Shown one piece after another: positions 1-8,000 of a stretch of DNA of 41,986 nucleotides; within the stretch, counting starts at the first letter, position 1; every line of letters starts with the position of its first letter. The DNA comes from Longimicrobium sp. (GTDB lineage: Bacteria > Gemmatimonadota > Gemmatimonadetes > Longimicrobiales > Longimicrobiaceae), in contig DASUYB010000070.1 in assembly GCA_036377595.1 (NCBI GenBank), forward strand, positions 1-41,986, read 5' to 3'. The notes beneath the pieces are model-generated. The model was not told where the DNA came from and made no database searches. It saw only the letters and a list, made by a program, of their open reading frames with translations. The translations under genes and the position numbers were made by a program.

Positions 1-57
1 GACGCGGAGGGGCTTGGCTGGCTCCTCCGCGTCTCCGCGCCTCCGCGTGAGAAATCT
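1..57. repeat. 9-nt-periodic hairpin repeat, copy a (cut by window edge)
   Basis: GACGCGGAGG at 1-10 pairs with CCTCCGCGTC at 24-33. It is followed by further CTCCGCG units spaced about 9 nt and the ending GCGTGAG before a T-rich stretch. The layout matches the fuller copies at 396-468, 24323-24400 and 32785-32868, so this is probably the right part of another copy whose left part lies outside the window. Confidence 0.5.
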
Positions 58-135
58 TTTCGTTGGGCGTGGGGTGCGCTCCTTGCGGCGATGGGACAAT
101 CCTTCGACACACCCACCCTCAACGAGGAGATCCCC

Positions 136-366
136 ATGGCGATGATGGACGAGCTGGTGGGCCAGATCGCGCAGCGCACCGGCATCCCCGCCGACAAGGC
201 GCGGGAGGCGGCGCGCACGGCGGTGGAGTTCCTGGACTCGCGCCTTCCCGCGCCGGTCGGCGGCAACCTTGCCAAGCTCGTGCAGGGCGGCGGCGCCGGT
301 GGCGGCGGGATGCCCGACCTTGGCGACCTGCCCGGCGGCCTCGGAGGGATGTTCGGCGGGAAGTGA
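136..366 (+). CDS. Small helical protein, DUF2267/DUF937-like, with Gly-rich tail
   Basis: This 76-residue protein begins MAMMDELVGQIAQRTG. An amphipathic helical region (about residues 3-50) has the pattern IAQRTGIPADKAREAA followed by a RLPAPVGG segment, and a Gly/Pro-rich tail ends in GGMFGGK. The pattern resembles small bacterial proteins related to DUF2267, whose role is unknown. The start at 136 is preferred over the in-frame ATG at 91 because GAGGAG (124-129) sits 6 nt upstream. There is no signal peptide or membrane segment, so it is probably cytoplasmic. It converges with the hydrolase gene, with a hairpin repeat between them. The family assignment is tentative. Confidence 0.65.
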   Translation: MAMMDELVGQIAQRTGIPADKAREAARTAVEFLDSRLPAPVGGNLAKLVQGGGAGGGGMPDLGDLPGGLGGMFGGK

Positions 367-395
367 GGAGCGGGCGAAAGACCGCAACGGAAAGG

Positions 396-468
396 TCTCA
401 CGCAGAGTCAGCAGGGTTAGCAGCCAACAGCAGCTGTTCACTGCTGACTCTGCTAACTCTGCGTGAGA
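396..468. repeat. 9-nt-periodic hairpin repeat, copy b
   Basis: A 28-nt left arm starting TCTCACGCAGAG at 396 pairs with a right arm ending CTCTGCGTGAGA at 468. The arms consist of 9-nt units of the form xxAGCAGxx. A run of A follows on the right. It sits between two convergent genes and could act as a bidirectional terminator. Confidence 0.7.
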
Positions 469-493
469 AAAAAAGATCGGCCGAGGCCGCGCG

Positions 494-1582
494 TCAGATC
501 GCGTAGAGCGCGCGGTCGAGCAGGCGGACGAAGGTGTTCGTCTCGCGCAGCCAGTGGATGGGGTGCAGCCAGGCGCCCGAGGAGTGCGCGAACAGCCCGG
601 TGATCGTCGCCGACGCCTCGACCTGCGGCGGGAGCATCGACATCAGCCGCAGCGTCTCGCTAAAGGGGATCAGCCGGTCCTGCCTGCCGTGGCTCAGCAC
701 GATGCGCGCGTGCAGGTGCGGGAGGTGCGGCCGCGGGTCCAGCCCCGGATCGTGCTCCAGCGCCGCGGCGGTGAAGCGCGCCGCGATCTCCCGCGCGGCG
801 TCGAGGTCCACCGACACGTCCGTCTTCGGCGCGATCGCCGCCCACACGCGCCGCTCGTCGGCCGAGAAGTCGCGCGACAGCTCGTCCTTCATCGCGTCGT
901 AGTGCGGGCCCCACGCCCACTCGCCGCGGCGGCCGGCCTCGATCGCCAGCTCAAGTGCGGCCTGCGCGACGCGCTCCATCCCGCGGTACTCGTCCAGCAG
1001 CGTCAGGTAGTTGCCGACCACGATCCAGCGCCCGTACGGGTCGGGGTCGACCGTGTAGCGCTCGCCCTGCCACTCGTGCTCGCCGGTGAACAGGCACCGC
1101 AGCATCCGCCCCAGGTCGCAGTATCCCCCGAAGCCCACGACGGCGTTCAGGTGGCCGCGCATGGCCGGATCTCCCGACGCCATCAGCACCTGCGTGGCGC
1201 CGAAGGAGAAGCCGACGGCCCCCACGCCGCCGGGCTGCACGCCGTGCCGGCCCTCCAAGTCGAGCACGCCGGCCTCCACCGTCTCGCGCGCGGCCTCCAC
1301 GTCCAGCCGCAGCTCGCGCCACGGGGGGACGTCGGGGACGAGCACGACCGCGCCCGAAGCGGCCAGCGAGCGCACGAAGCGCATCATCGCCAGGTGGCGG
1401 CGGCCGGGGACGGTGAGGCCGTGCAGCACCACCCATCCCGGCGCGGGATCACGCCGTCCTGGCGGGAGATACAGCGTGGCCTCGCGCGCCTCGCCGCGGA
1501 CGCGCACCGTCGTCTCCACCTCGCGGATGCCGCGCGCGCCGGTGACCCATGCGCGCAGGAACCTCGCGGTGCGCGCCTTCAT
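494..1582 (-). CDS. Alpha/beta-hydrolase (dienelactone hydrolase-like)
   Basis: This 362-residue cytoplasmic alpha/beta-hydrolase-fold protein has an early oxyanion-type segment WVVLHGL, a nucleophile elbow GFSFG (GxSxG), a late acid candidate in HGRQDRLIPF, and a catalytic His candidate in LFAHSSG near the C terminus. The insert between elbow and acid is long and helical. The substrate cannot be deduced. Its ATG overlaps the stop of the upstream pyrD by 4 nt (ATGA), so the two are very likely co-transcribed and translationally coupled. I start at 1582 rather than the longer frame because the upstream extension is pyrD sequence in another frame. Family-level call only. Confidence 0.8.
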   Translation of the reverse strand: MKARTARFLRAWVTGARGIREVETTVRVRGEAREATLYLPPGRRDPAPGWVVLHGLTVPGRRHLAMMRFVRSLAASGAVVLVPDVPPWRELRLDVEAARETVEAGVLDLEGRHGVQPGGVGAVGFSFGATQVLMASGDPAMRGHLNAVVGFGGYCDLGRMLRCLFTGEHEWQGERYTVDPDPYGRWIVVGNYLTLLDEYRGMERVAQAALELAIEAGRRGEWAWGPHYDAMKDELSRDFSADERRVWAAIAPKTDVSVDLDAAREIAARFTAAALEHDPGLDPRPHLPHLHARIVLSHGRQDRLIPFSETLRLMSMLPPQVEASATITGLFAHSSGAWLHPIHWLRETNTFVRLLDRALYAI

Positions 1583-2682
1583 CGGTGCGCGCTCCCGACC
1601 GCCTCGTCCAGCGTCCGCATCCCCGCGCGCCGCAGCCGGTCGCGCAGCCCCAGGCAGATCTCCCGCGCCACCAAGGGGCCGCGGTAGATGAAGCCGGTGT
1701 AGAGCTGCACCAGCGACGCCCCGGCGCGCACCATCTCCCACGCGTCGTCCGCGGTGAAGATCCCGCCCACGCCGATGATCGGCATCGCCCCGTCCGTGGA
1801 TCTCCAGACGAGGGAGACGACCTCGCGCGCGCGGAGCGTGAGCGGCCCGCCGCTGATCCCCCCCGCGCCCAGCGCCTCCACGCGCGCCCGCGGCGTCCGC
1901 AGCCCCTCGCGCGACACCGTGGTGTTGGTGGCGATGATCCCCGCCATCCCCTCCTCGCGCGCGATCCCCACCGCCTCCTCGATCTGCGGATCGGTCAGGT
2001 CGGGGGCGATTTTGAGCAGGATCGGCCGCGCCGCAGCCCCGCGCGCGGCCGCCAGCTCGCCCGCGCGGACGCGGAGCGCGCGCAGGAGATCGCGCAGCGG
2101 CGCGGCGTCCTGCAGCTGCCGCAGCCCCGGCGTGTTCGGCGAGCTGACGTTGACGACGAGATATCGGGCGAACGGCTCCAGCAGCTCCAGCGAGCGCAGG
2201 TAGTCGCCCGCGGCCTCGTCCAGCGGCGTGATCTTGCTCTTGCCCAGGTTGATGCCGAGCACGGGCTCGATCCGCGCGCGCGCCAGCCGCCGCGCGACCG
2301 CCTCGGCGCCGGGGTTGTTGAAGCCCATCCGGTTCAGCAGCGCGCGGTCTTCGGGAAGGCGAAAGAGGCGGGGATGGGGATTCCCCGGCTGCGCGTGCGC
2401 GGTGACGGTGCCGATCTCCACGAACCCGAAGCCGAGCGCGCCCAGCGCGTTGAACAGCTCGCCCGTCTTGTCGAACCCGGCGGCGAGCCCGACGGGATTG
2501 GGGAAGCGGATGCCGAAGCGCTCGATGGCGAGCGCCGGATCGTCGACGGCGATTGCCGAGCGGACGAGCGCGCGGAAGGGCGGGGGAGCGAGGGAGAGGT
2601 CGAGGAGGCCGCTCCCCAGGTGGTGCGCCGTCTCCGCCGGGAGGGTGAAGAGGAACGGGCGGACGAGGTCGTAGAGGATCAC
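1579..2682 (-). CDS. pyrD: Dihydroorotate dehydrogenase (quinone), class 2
   Basis: This FMN enzyme of de novo pyrimidine synthesis oxidises dihydroorotate to orotate with quinone as acceptor at the inner membrane. The 367 residues include the class-2 N-terminal membrane-associating helices (LYDLVRPFLFTLPAETAHHL) that class-1 enzymes lack. Core motifs are NPVGLAAGFDKTGE, FVEIGTVTAHAQPGNP, NRMGFNNPG, the active-site loop NVSSPNTPGLR containing the catalytic Ser, and the FMN phosphate region GVGGIFTADDAWEMVRAGA. Length is slightly above the usual 335-360. It is the first gene of a two-gene unit with the downstream hydrolase. No other pyrimidine gene is nearby. Confidence 0.96.
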   Translation of the reverse strand: MILYDLVRPFLFTLPAETAHHLGSGLLDLSLAPPPFRALVRSAIAVDDPALAIERFGIRFPNPVGLAAGFDKTGELFNALGALGFGFVEIGTVTAHAQPGNPHPRLFRLPEDRALLNRMGFNNPGAEAVARRLARARIEPVLGINLGKSKITPLDEAAGDYLRSLELLEPFARYLVVNVSSPNTPGLRQLQDAAPLRDLLRALRVRAGELAAARGAAARPILLKIAPDLTDPQIEEAVGIAREEGMAGIIATNTTVSREGLRTPRARVEALGAGGISGGPLTLRAREVVSLVWRSTDGAMPIIGVGGIFTADDAWEMVRAGASLVQLYTGFIYRGPLVAREICLGLRDRLRRAGMRTLDEAVGSAHR

Positions 2683-2708
2683 GGCGCGGGTGCTCGCGGG
2701 CGTACGCA

Positions 2709-2738
2709 GGCCCGGACCGCGCGGGTGCGGTCCGGGCC
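2709..2738. terminator. Perfect 12-bp GC hairpin (GGCCCGGA family)
   Basis: GGCCCGGACCGC at 2709-2720 and GCGGTCCGGGCC at 2727-2738 enclose a 6-nt loop. It lies just downstream of the minus-strand amidase gene and upstream of pyrD, so it most likely ends amidase transcription. There is no clear U tract. A related stem is at 4666-4702. Confidence 0.55.
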
Positions 2739-2792
2739 GTACTCGCCGCCGAAGCTAGGCGGCGCCTGTCGCGGCGGCAAGCCGCCGGGCGC

Positions 2793-3602
2793 TCACCCGC
2801 CCGTGCCCGCCGGCGCGGCGACGCCGGCGACAGGCACCGTGGCCACGCCCGCGATCACCTTCGCCCAGTCGAACGCGGGGCCGATGTCCCACTTCCCGTA
2901 GCTCTCGGGCTGATAGTTCACGTGCGTGGTGATCCCCCTGAACTTCGCCACATCCGCATAGACGTCGTAGCGCTTCTCCTCGGGGAGGAAGGCCAGCGGG
3001 ATCTTGTAGGTGGCGCCCAGGTAGCGCAGCAGCTTGATCAGGCTCTGGTACTGCGCCTCGGGATAGGTGGCGAAGCGCGTGTATTTGCGGTACGGCTTGG
3101 CCAGCTGCGTGTACGCGTCCTTGTCGGCGGGCGTGCAGTACGGCGCGCCGTACGGGTCCACAAGATTCTCGCCCTTGGCCGTCAGGTAGGCCACGTTCGA
3201 CAGCTCGATGCCGATGGAGCTCTTGCTCATCTCGCTGTTGCCGCCCTGCGCGCCCTTGCCCAGGTGGTACGACCAGTACTTCGACGAGAAGAGCTGGTAG
3301 ATGGTCCCGTCGCGCGCGATCACGAAGGGGACGGAGACGTGGTTGTCCTTCCGGGTCAGCGCCGCGATGTCGCCCTTCAGGTAGCCGGCGGTGAAGTGCA
3401 CCACGATGCGCTCCTTCGCCGGCGCGTCCTTGTAGAAGAAGCTCTCGTCGCCGTTGGCCGGCTTGCAGGTCACCACGTCGAGCGTCTCGGAGGTGCCGGG
3501 GATGACGACCTTGGCCGGCGCCAGCGTGAACTTCTTCCCGTCGCTGTCCACGCCCTTGGCGCGGAAGTCGGCTTCGTAGGCGGGGATGTTCTTGTAGTTC
3601 AT
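2793..3602 (-). CDS. Amidase_2/PGRP-type N-acetylmuramoyl-L-alanine amidase
   Basis: This 269-residue protein has the Amidase_2 fold: IVVHFTAG with zinc-ligand candidate H69, VPFVIARDGTIYQLF, WSYHLGKG, SIGIELSN, and THVNYQPESYGKWDIGP with candidate ligand H217 and D229. Such enzymes cleave the MurNAc-L-Ala bond of peptidoglycan. No signal peptide or lipobox is visible, and the N terminus (MNYKNIPAYEADFRAKG) is polar, so export would need a holin, lysis or a contractile system, as for phage lysins. The Pro/Ala/Gly tail looks disordered. The start lacks a strong ribosome site. It is a single-gene unit with an AT-richer upstream region and a strong hairpin after it. Confidence 0.85.
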   Translation of the reverse strand: MNYKNIPAYEADFRAKGVDSDGKKFTLAPAKVVIPGTSETLDVVTCKPANGDESFFYKDAPAKERIVVHFTAGYLKGDIAALTRKDNHVSVPFVIARDGTIYQLFSSKYWSYHLGKGAQGGNSEMSKSSIGIELSNVAYLTAKGENLVDPYGAPYCTPADKDAYTQLAKPYRKYTRFATYPEAQYQSLIKLLRYLGATYKIPLAFLPEEKRYDVYADVAKFRGITTHVNYQPESYGKWDIGPAFDWAKVIAGVATVPVAGVAAPAGTGG

Positions 3603-3857
3603 CGGTCGATCCAGCAGAGGGGGGCGAGGGGGTGCGGCCGCGGGCGCGGCACGCGAGAGGCAGTGTCTACATATTAAGCATCACCAACGCGTTTGGTAAG
3701 ATTGACGGCGACGAACGTTTGCGGCTCCCCCATCGCGGCGCGGCGGAGGATTCGCGAATCAACACGGCCCGAGAATCGGTCGAGATAAATTTATCTAAAT
3801 CTTTGTAGATTATGGTGATGAAGATGATGTTCTGAAGCACAGTCGACCTGATTCCGT
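3603..3857. other. AT-richer intergenic region upstream of the amidase
   Basis: About 255 bases separate the amidase start from the creatininase stop. Around 3785-3835 it is clearly AT-richer than its surroundings (AAATTTATCTAAATC and similar). It should hold the amidase promoter, reading leftward. I could not fix -35/-10 boxes and see no coding sequence. Confidence 0.4.
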
Positions 3858-4622
3858 TCAGCCGTACACGTCCGCGGGATCGATGGCGCAGAGCTCGACG
3901 AGGAACCCGGCGATGCGCTCTGTGACCGCGCGGAAGAATGCCTCGCCCTTCTCCGCGGTGGCCGCGCGCGGGTCGCCGACGCCGGTGTCGGCGCTGATCT
4001 TCGTCCACGGGCGCGGCGCCCACGCCCACCCCTCGCGCAGCCCGGCCACGCGCGCCTTCCTCTCCGCGCCGTCGCCCGCCTGGTCCAGCGGAAGGACGAG
4101 GTCGGGCGCCAGGTGCAGCATCACGCTCGTCTCCAGCTCGCCCGCGTGGTCGCCGGGCGCGTCGAAGAACGGGCGCGCGGCCAGGCAGCTCCACCAGTTG
4201 ATGGTGCAGAGGAAGACGTCCACCCGCGGCTGCAGCTCGCGGATCATCGCGCGGAAGTCGTTGCCGCCGTGGCTGTTCAGCACCAGCAGCCGGCGGATGC
4301 CGTTCCCCGCCAGCGTCCGCGCCACGTCGCCCAGGACGGCGGCCTGCGTGGAGGGGTTCAGGTTGATGCAGAGCGGGATGTCGAGCTGCCCCGTCTGCAC
4401 GCCGAAGGGGATCGTCGGGAGCACGACCGCCTTCGTCCCCGCCTCCCACGCCCGCCGCGCCGCCTCGGCCGCCACCGCGGACGCCTCGATGACGTCGGTG
4501 GCGTAGGGGAGATGGTAATTGTGCGCCTCGGTGGCGCCCCACGGCAGGATCGCGGCGGCGAACTCCGTGTCGCGCACCGCCTTCCAGCTCGTCTCCGCCA
4601 AGATCCAGGGTCGTCCGCTCAC
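3858..4622 (-). CDS. Creatininase-family amidohydrolase
   Basis: This 254-residue protein has the usual length of creatininase/MftE-type metalloenzymes. Signatures in order are AAILPWGATEAHNYHLPYATD (metal-binding Glu, His and Asp), VVLPTIPFG, LLVLNSHGGNDF and PGDHAGELETSVMLHL. Family members hydrolyse cyclic or linear amides such as creatinine or formamide-type intermediates, or process a peptide cofactor precursor in the case of MftE. Nothing nearby indicates the substrate. It is probably cytoplasmic. The gene stands alone between the amidase and a secreted protein, all on the minus strand with 100-250 bp gaps, so a shared operon is doubtful. Confidence 0.88.
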   Translation of the reverse strand: MSGRPWILAETSWKAVRDTEFAAAILPWGATEAHNYHLPYATDVIEASAVAAEAARRAWEAGTKAVVLPTIPFGVQTGQLDIPLCINLNPSTQAAVLGDVARTLAGNGIRRLLVLNSHGGNDFRAMIRELQPRVDVFLCTINWWSCLAARPFFDAPGDHAGELETSVMLHLAPDLVLPLDQAGDGAERKARVAGLREGWAWAPRPWTKISADTGVGDPRAATAEKGEAFFRAVTERIAGFLVELCAIDPADVYG

Positions 4623-4665
4623 GGTCGTCTTCGCGGAAAACGCATCTGCGTGGATGAAGAATCAA

Positions 4666-4702
4666 CGCCGGCCCGGAGCCGCGCGTGCGGTCCGGGCCGG
4701 CG
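4666..4702. terminator. GC hairpin (GGCCCGGA family)
   Basis: CGCCGGCCCGGA...CCGC pairs with GCGGTCCGGGCCGGCG around a short loop, with one small bulge. It lies directly after the minus-strand secreted-protein gene ending at 4748. Its core is nearly the same as the hairpin at 2709-2738. Confidence 0.55.
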
Positions 4703-4747
4703 TGCCCGCGAAGGTACGGGCGCGGGTGCGTGCATCGCAACCGCGCG

Positions 4748-5635
4748 TCAGAACGATGGGTCCGTTGGCGGCAGCGGGTTCACCTGGAACGACAGGTCGC
4801 GCACCGGCGAGTCGGGGAAGGCCGTGGCGGTGAGCACGCCGAACCACTCCTTCCCGTCCTCGCCGCGCATCCGGAATGCCTGCGCCACCACCGTCGGCGA
4901 CGCCGCCGCGGGCGCCGGCGTCCACCCGGCGGCCCGCAGCTGCGCCGCGTAGTGCTGCACTAGGGCGGCCGCGGATTGGTCGGTCCGCAGCCGCGTCGAG
5001 GCCGAGGCGCCGCTCCGGCCGAACGAGGCGGGGAGCACGCCCGATCCCGTGGCCAGCGCCGTCGCCCCCTCCGGCGCGGTGAGGGCGGGGATGGGCACCG
5101 AGTCCCACGGCGCCATCCCGCCGGGGCGTGCGGCCCGCATCATCGCGCACGGGCTCATCCGGCGCGCGCGCGAGTAGTCCAGGCGCACGTACGCGCCGCC
5201 GCCCGGCGCGGGCGCGGCGGCGGTGCTGAGCATCTCCGCGCCGCGGCACAGGAAGCCCATGTTGCGCATCGGGTTGGGGTCGATGAATCCCCGCTGCGGA
5301 CGCGGGTCGCCCGGCGAGCTCCATCCCCCCTCCGCCAGCGCCTGGCGGAGCGCGGCCGTGGCCTCGGCGGGCGCCTGCGGCACCGCGAACGCCGCCACCG
5401 CAGACGAGGTGTCGCGCGCGATCCCGCCCAGCACGCGCCCGCCGGCTGGCGCCACGCCTGCGGGGAAGCCGTTCGGGATGCGCCCGACCACGATCTGCTC
5501 CGGCGTGCTCCCCGTAGGCATCGCCACCAGCGCGGTCGCCAGCTCGGCGGGGATGCTGTTCTGCGCGGCGGCCGGCGGCGACGCGGTCAGGATCGCGGGA
5601 ACGGCCAGGGCGACGAGGAGGGGAGGGGTGCGCAT
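4748..5635 (-). CDS. Secreted protein of unknown function
   Basis: The 295 residues start with a clear Sec signal peptide (MRTPPLLVALAVPAILTASPPAAAQ, cleavage expected after AAAQ). The mature part contains two similar segments, AEATAALRQALAEGGWSSP (about residue 95) and SAAALVQHYAAQLRAAGWTP (about 225). Each is an amphipathic helix followed by GW, so this may be a two-repeat ligand or envelope domain. Two Cys (in FLCRG and SPCAMM) could form a disulfide. I recognise no named family. It is a single gene followed by a strong hairpin. Confidence 0.75.
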   Translation of the reverse strand: MRTPPLLVALAVPAILTASPPAAAQNSIPAELATALVAMPTGSTPEQIVVGRIPNGFPAGVAPAGGRVLGGIARDTSSAVAAFAVPQAPAEATAALRQALAEGGWSSPGDPRPQRGFIDPNPMRNMGFLCRGAEMLSTAAAPAPGGGAYVRLDYSRARRMSPCAMMRAARPGGMAPWDSVPIPALTAPEGATALATGSGVLPASFGRSGASASTRLRTDQSAAALVQHYAAQLRAAGWTPAPAAASPTVVAQAFRMRGEDGKEWFGVLTATAFPDSPVRDLSFQVNPLPPTDPSF

Positions 5636-5791
5636 GATCGTTCACCTCCGATGAAGGTGATGCGGCACGCATCGCGGCAGCGCGATACCATCGGCCGGCG
5701 CCGAAGAGGCCGCGGCGGGTAGAGGCGATTCCCTTCGCGCGAGTCTACGCCTGCGTACCTGGATGGACAAGCGGGACGGATTCGCCCCGGC

Positions 5792-6250
5792 TCACCGCGC
5801 CACGGCGACGCACTCGATCTCCACGCGCGCGCCGAGCGCCAGGCCGGTGGTGCCGAACGCGCTGCGGGCCGGCTTGGGGCCGGGGAAGAAGGCGGCGTAG
5901 ACGGCGTTCATCCGCGGCCACTCGGCCATGTCGGCCATCATCACCGTGCACTTGGCGATGCGGTCCATCGACGAGCCGCTCTGCTCGGCGATGGCGCGGA
6001 TGTTCTCCAGCGCCTGCCGCGTCTCCGCCTCCACGCCGCCGGGAATAAGCACCGGCCGGCCGTCCACCGTCCGCGTGCCGAGCTGGCCGGAGAGGAAGAC
6101 CAGGTTGCCCACCCGCACCGCCGGCGAGAACGGGTACGGCCACCCCTCCGGCGGGGTGATGAAGCGCATCTGCTCGGCGTCTCTCGAAGTCTGCACCGCG
6201 ACCGAGCAGGCGCACAGGAGCAGGGCGGGGAGGAGGGCGATGCGTCGCAT
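5792..6250 (-). CDS. RidA/YjgF-family lipoprotein
   Basis: These 152 residues combine an N-terminal lipoprotein-type signal (MRRIALLPALLLCAC, lipid Cys 13 or 15) with a Rid domain: AVRVGNLVFLSGQLG, ETRQALENIRAIAEQSG, KCTVMMADMAEWPRMNAVYAAFFPG and the end ARVEIECVAVAR. RidA hydrolyses reactive enamine/imine intermediates. The catalytic Arg of true RidA lies in a C-terminal SAFGTTGLALGARVEIE-like block, where G and R positions are largely kept. Export makes a cytosolic detoxification role unlikely, so the function is open. The start at 6250 gives the signal sequence. Longer in-frame starts add unlikely Arg-rich sequence. Confidence 0.82.
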   Translation of the reverse strand: MRRIALLPALLLCACSVAVQTSRDAEQMRFITPPEGWPYPFSPAVRVGNLVFLSGQLGTRTVDGRPVLIPGGVEAETRQALENIRAIAEQSGSSMDRIAKCTVMMADMAEWPRMNAVYAAFFPGPKPARSAFGTTGLALGARVEIECVAVAR

Positions 6251-6377
6251 GGCTGGAGAGCATTGGGGGGGGCGAGAGCCGGGGACCGGAACGGTTTCGC
6301 CCGGCCACGGCGCAAGGTACACTGTGATCTGCGGCCCAATGGCCGTTGAGATGCACGACCCACGGGGAGGCACGTCG

Positions 6378-6947
6378 ATGGTGGCATGGTCGCGGCCCGA
6401 GCTCCTGTCGGCCCTGGAGGCGGCCGAACGCGAGGTGTGCGCGTTCTTCGGCTCCCTCCCCGCCGCGGATTTCATCAGCCGCCCCGGTGAGGCGTGGAGT
6501 CCGGCGGAGCACCTGCGGCACCTCAACCGCGCCGTTTTCGCGGTGGGACGCGCGTTCTCCATTCCGCGGATGCTGCTGCGGGTGCGCTTCGGCCGGGCGC
6601 GGGCGCCGTCACGCGAGTACGACGAGCTCCGCGACCGGTACCGGGCACTGCTGGCCGCGGGCGGCCGCGCGTCGGGCGAGTTCGTTCCTCCGCGCGAGGA
6701 GGTGGCGGCCGACGCGGTGGAGCCCTACCGTGCGCGCATCCTGGCGCACTGGGCCGAGGCCAACCGGAAGCTCCGCGCCGGGCTCGGCCGGTGGAGCGAG
6801 GCGGAACTGGAGCGGATCCGGCTTCCGCATCCGATCCTGGGGTGGCTGACCGCGCGGGAGATGGTGTTCTTCACCGTCTATCACGCGCATCATCACGTCG
6901 AAGCCGCGCGCCGCCGCCTGCGGGACTCCGCGCCGCTTCCCACCTGA
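6378..6947 (+). CDS. DinB-family protein
   Basis: This 189-residue four-helix-bundle protein of the DinB/YfiT superfamily has WSPAEHLRHLNRAVF around residue 40 (first metal His) and VYHAHHHVEAARRRL near the C terminus (further metal His residues), the usual three-His metal pattern. Family members include thiol-S-transferases and proteins of unknown role. GGGGAGG at 6364-6370, 7 nt before the ATG at 6378, decides the start over the in-frame ATGs upstream. It is divergent from the RidA-like lipoprotein, so the 127-bp gap should contain promoters for both. Confidence 0.83.
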   Translation: MVAWSRPELLSALEAAEREVCAFFGSLPAADFISRPGEAWSPAEHLRHLNRAVFAVGRAFSIPRMLLRVRFGRARAPSREYDELRDRYRALLAAGGRASGEFVPPREEVAADAVEPYRARILAHWAEANRKLRAGLGRWSEAELERIRLPHPILGWLTAREMVFFTVYHAHHHVEAARRRLRDSAPLPT

Positions 6948-6953
6948 ACCCGA

Positions 6954-7391
6954 TCACTCGTCGTAGAAGCGCATCCGCACGGGCGTGGTGACGCGGAGCA
7001 CGGCCTCCTGGCGGAAGCGGCGCTTGTACTCGTCGGCGATCTGCTGCAGCGCCGCGTCCACCTGCTCCGACGCGGGGTGGACGACCTCGACCACCACCGT
7101 CGGCTCGCGCTCCAGCGTGCCGGACGCCTCCAGCCACTGCCCGTCCGCGTGCCACACCGACAGCCCGTCGGGGAAGCGCGGCGTCACCACGTCGCGCAGG
7201 AACGCGGCCCACTCGTCGTCCGACACCATCCCTCCGCCCGGGATGCTCCGCCCGAAGAACAGCCGGTCCGCCACGGTGTCGGCCGAGACGAGCGCGGCCA
7301 TGCGCACGCCCGCCGGCCCCGGCGCCACGGCCACGGGCACGCACGCGGCGAGCGTCAGCGCGGTCGTGGCGAGGAGGGTGAGAGATCTCAT
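6954..7391 (-). CDS. DUF3574-domain lipoprotein
   Basis: The 145-residue protein begins with a lipoprotein signal (MRSLTLLATTALTLAAC, Cys17). The rest matches the DUF3574 pattern: DRLFFGRSIPGG, VSDDEWAAFLRDVVTPRFPDG, VWHADGQWLEASG, EPTVVVEVVHP and a terminal YKRRFRQEAVLRVTTPVRMRF segment. The function of DUF3574 is not known. The product should be membrane anchored. It converges with the DinB gene with only 6 nt between stops. The start at 7391 is fixed by the signal peptide, because the longer frame upstream reads through a repeat. Confidence 0.88.
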   Translation of the reverse strand: MRSLTLLATTALTLAACVPVAVAPGPAGVRMAALVSADTVADRLFFGRSIPGGGMVSDDEWAAFLRDVVTPRFPDGLSVWHADGQWLEASGTLEREPTVVVEVVHPASEQVDAALQQIADEYKRRFRQEAVLRVTTPVRMRFYDE

Positions 7392-7419
7392 GTCGGATGA
7401 AGTCCGCGGAGGCGGACTG

Positions 7420-7452
7420 TGTGTGGTTGTAGCCGCGACTTCCAGTCGCATA
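7420..7452. repeat. Dispersed repeat fragment (GTAGCCGCGACTTCCAGTCGC)
   Basis: GTTGTAGCCGCGACTT followed by CAGTCGC is a short inverted motif. It is related, in reverse complement, to GAAGCCGCGGCTACAAC at 13725-13745. It lies in the leader region of the DUF3574 gene. Confidence 0.4.
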
Positions 7453-7518
7453 CCTCGCGAAACGGCCGCGGGAAGATGACGTCGCCGCAAGCTGACGCAT
7501 GCGCGCGTCCGCAGCAAG

Positions 7519-7554
7519 GAAAAAGGCCCGGACGGCGGCTGCCATCCGGGCCTT
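7519..7554 (-). terminator. Rho-independent terminator of precursor peptide 1
   Basis: AAGGCCCGGACGGC (7523-7536) pairs with GCCATCCGGGCCTT (7541-7554). On the minus strand a run of about five T follows. It lies 30-60 nt past the precursor stop. A near copy serves ftsH at 8691-8724. Confidence 0.75.
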
Positions 7555-7582
7555 CGTGTGCGCTGCTGACGCCTGCGGGCGC

Positions 7583-7891
7583 TCAGTTCCAGCAGAAGCA
7601 CGATTCCTGGTATGCTTCCGTCCACGGGAGGCACCCGCAGGTGCCGGCCAGGCCGCAGGCCGTCGCGTGATGGCTGGGGCAGATGCACGAATACGGGCAG
7701 CTATACCCGACCGTGCAGCCACAGCTGTCGGCGCAAGTATCCGCCTGCGTGTCCTCGCAGCAGTTGCTGTCGTACGCGCCTTCTGACCAGACGGGAATGT
7801 GGCCGCGCACGGTGCCCGCGGTACGCTCCGCCGGGGCGGTCTGGAACGATTCGATCCGGAGGTCGGCAAGGTCGAGGGAGAGCTTTTTCAT
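7583..7891 (-). CDS. Precursor peptide 1, pinensin-type leader, 13-Cys core
   Basis: This 102-residue peptide has the leader MKKLSLDLADLRIESFQT, then AGTVRGH at about residues 26-32. The leader matches the pinensin-family lanthipeptide consensus (LxLxxLxVESFxT...GTVxG). The predicted core, from about residue 38, holds 13 Cys, many in TC, SC or GC pairs, and ends CFCWN. In class I lanthipeptides, Ser/Thr are dehydrated and joined to Cys. A disulfide-rich product is the alternative. The start at 7891 is chosen for the leader match. The longer frame adds 23 unlikely residues. No modification or export gene is adjacent; neighbours are DUF3574 and Nmad2 genes. Confidence 0.85.
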   Translation of the reverse strand: MKKLSLDLADLRIESFQTAPAERTAGTVRGHIPVWSEGAYDSNCCEDTQADTCADSCGCTVGYSCPYSCICPSHHATACGLAGTCGCLPWTEAYQESCFCWN

Positions 7892-8000
7892 CGCGAGGTC
7901 GGAGTAAGGGTGAGGTTTGGGGATCGGGCCACGAAGATGCAATTTCGCGCCGATGCACACAACCGGTTCGCGACGGTACTCATCGCGCCAGCCGCCGCTT

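Noticed and set aside
554-2901. Long plus-strand frames opposite the hydrolase and pyrD
   Set aside because: Antisense shadows in GC-rich sequence, with no ribosome sites and low-complexity translations.
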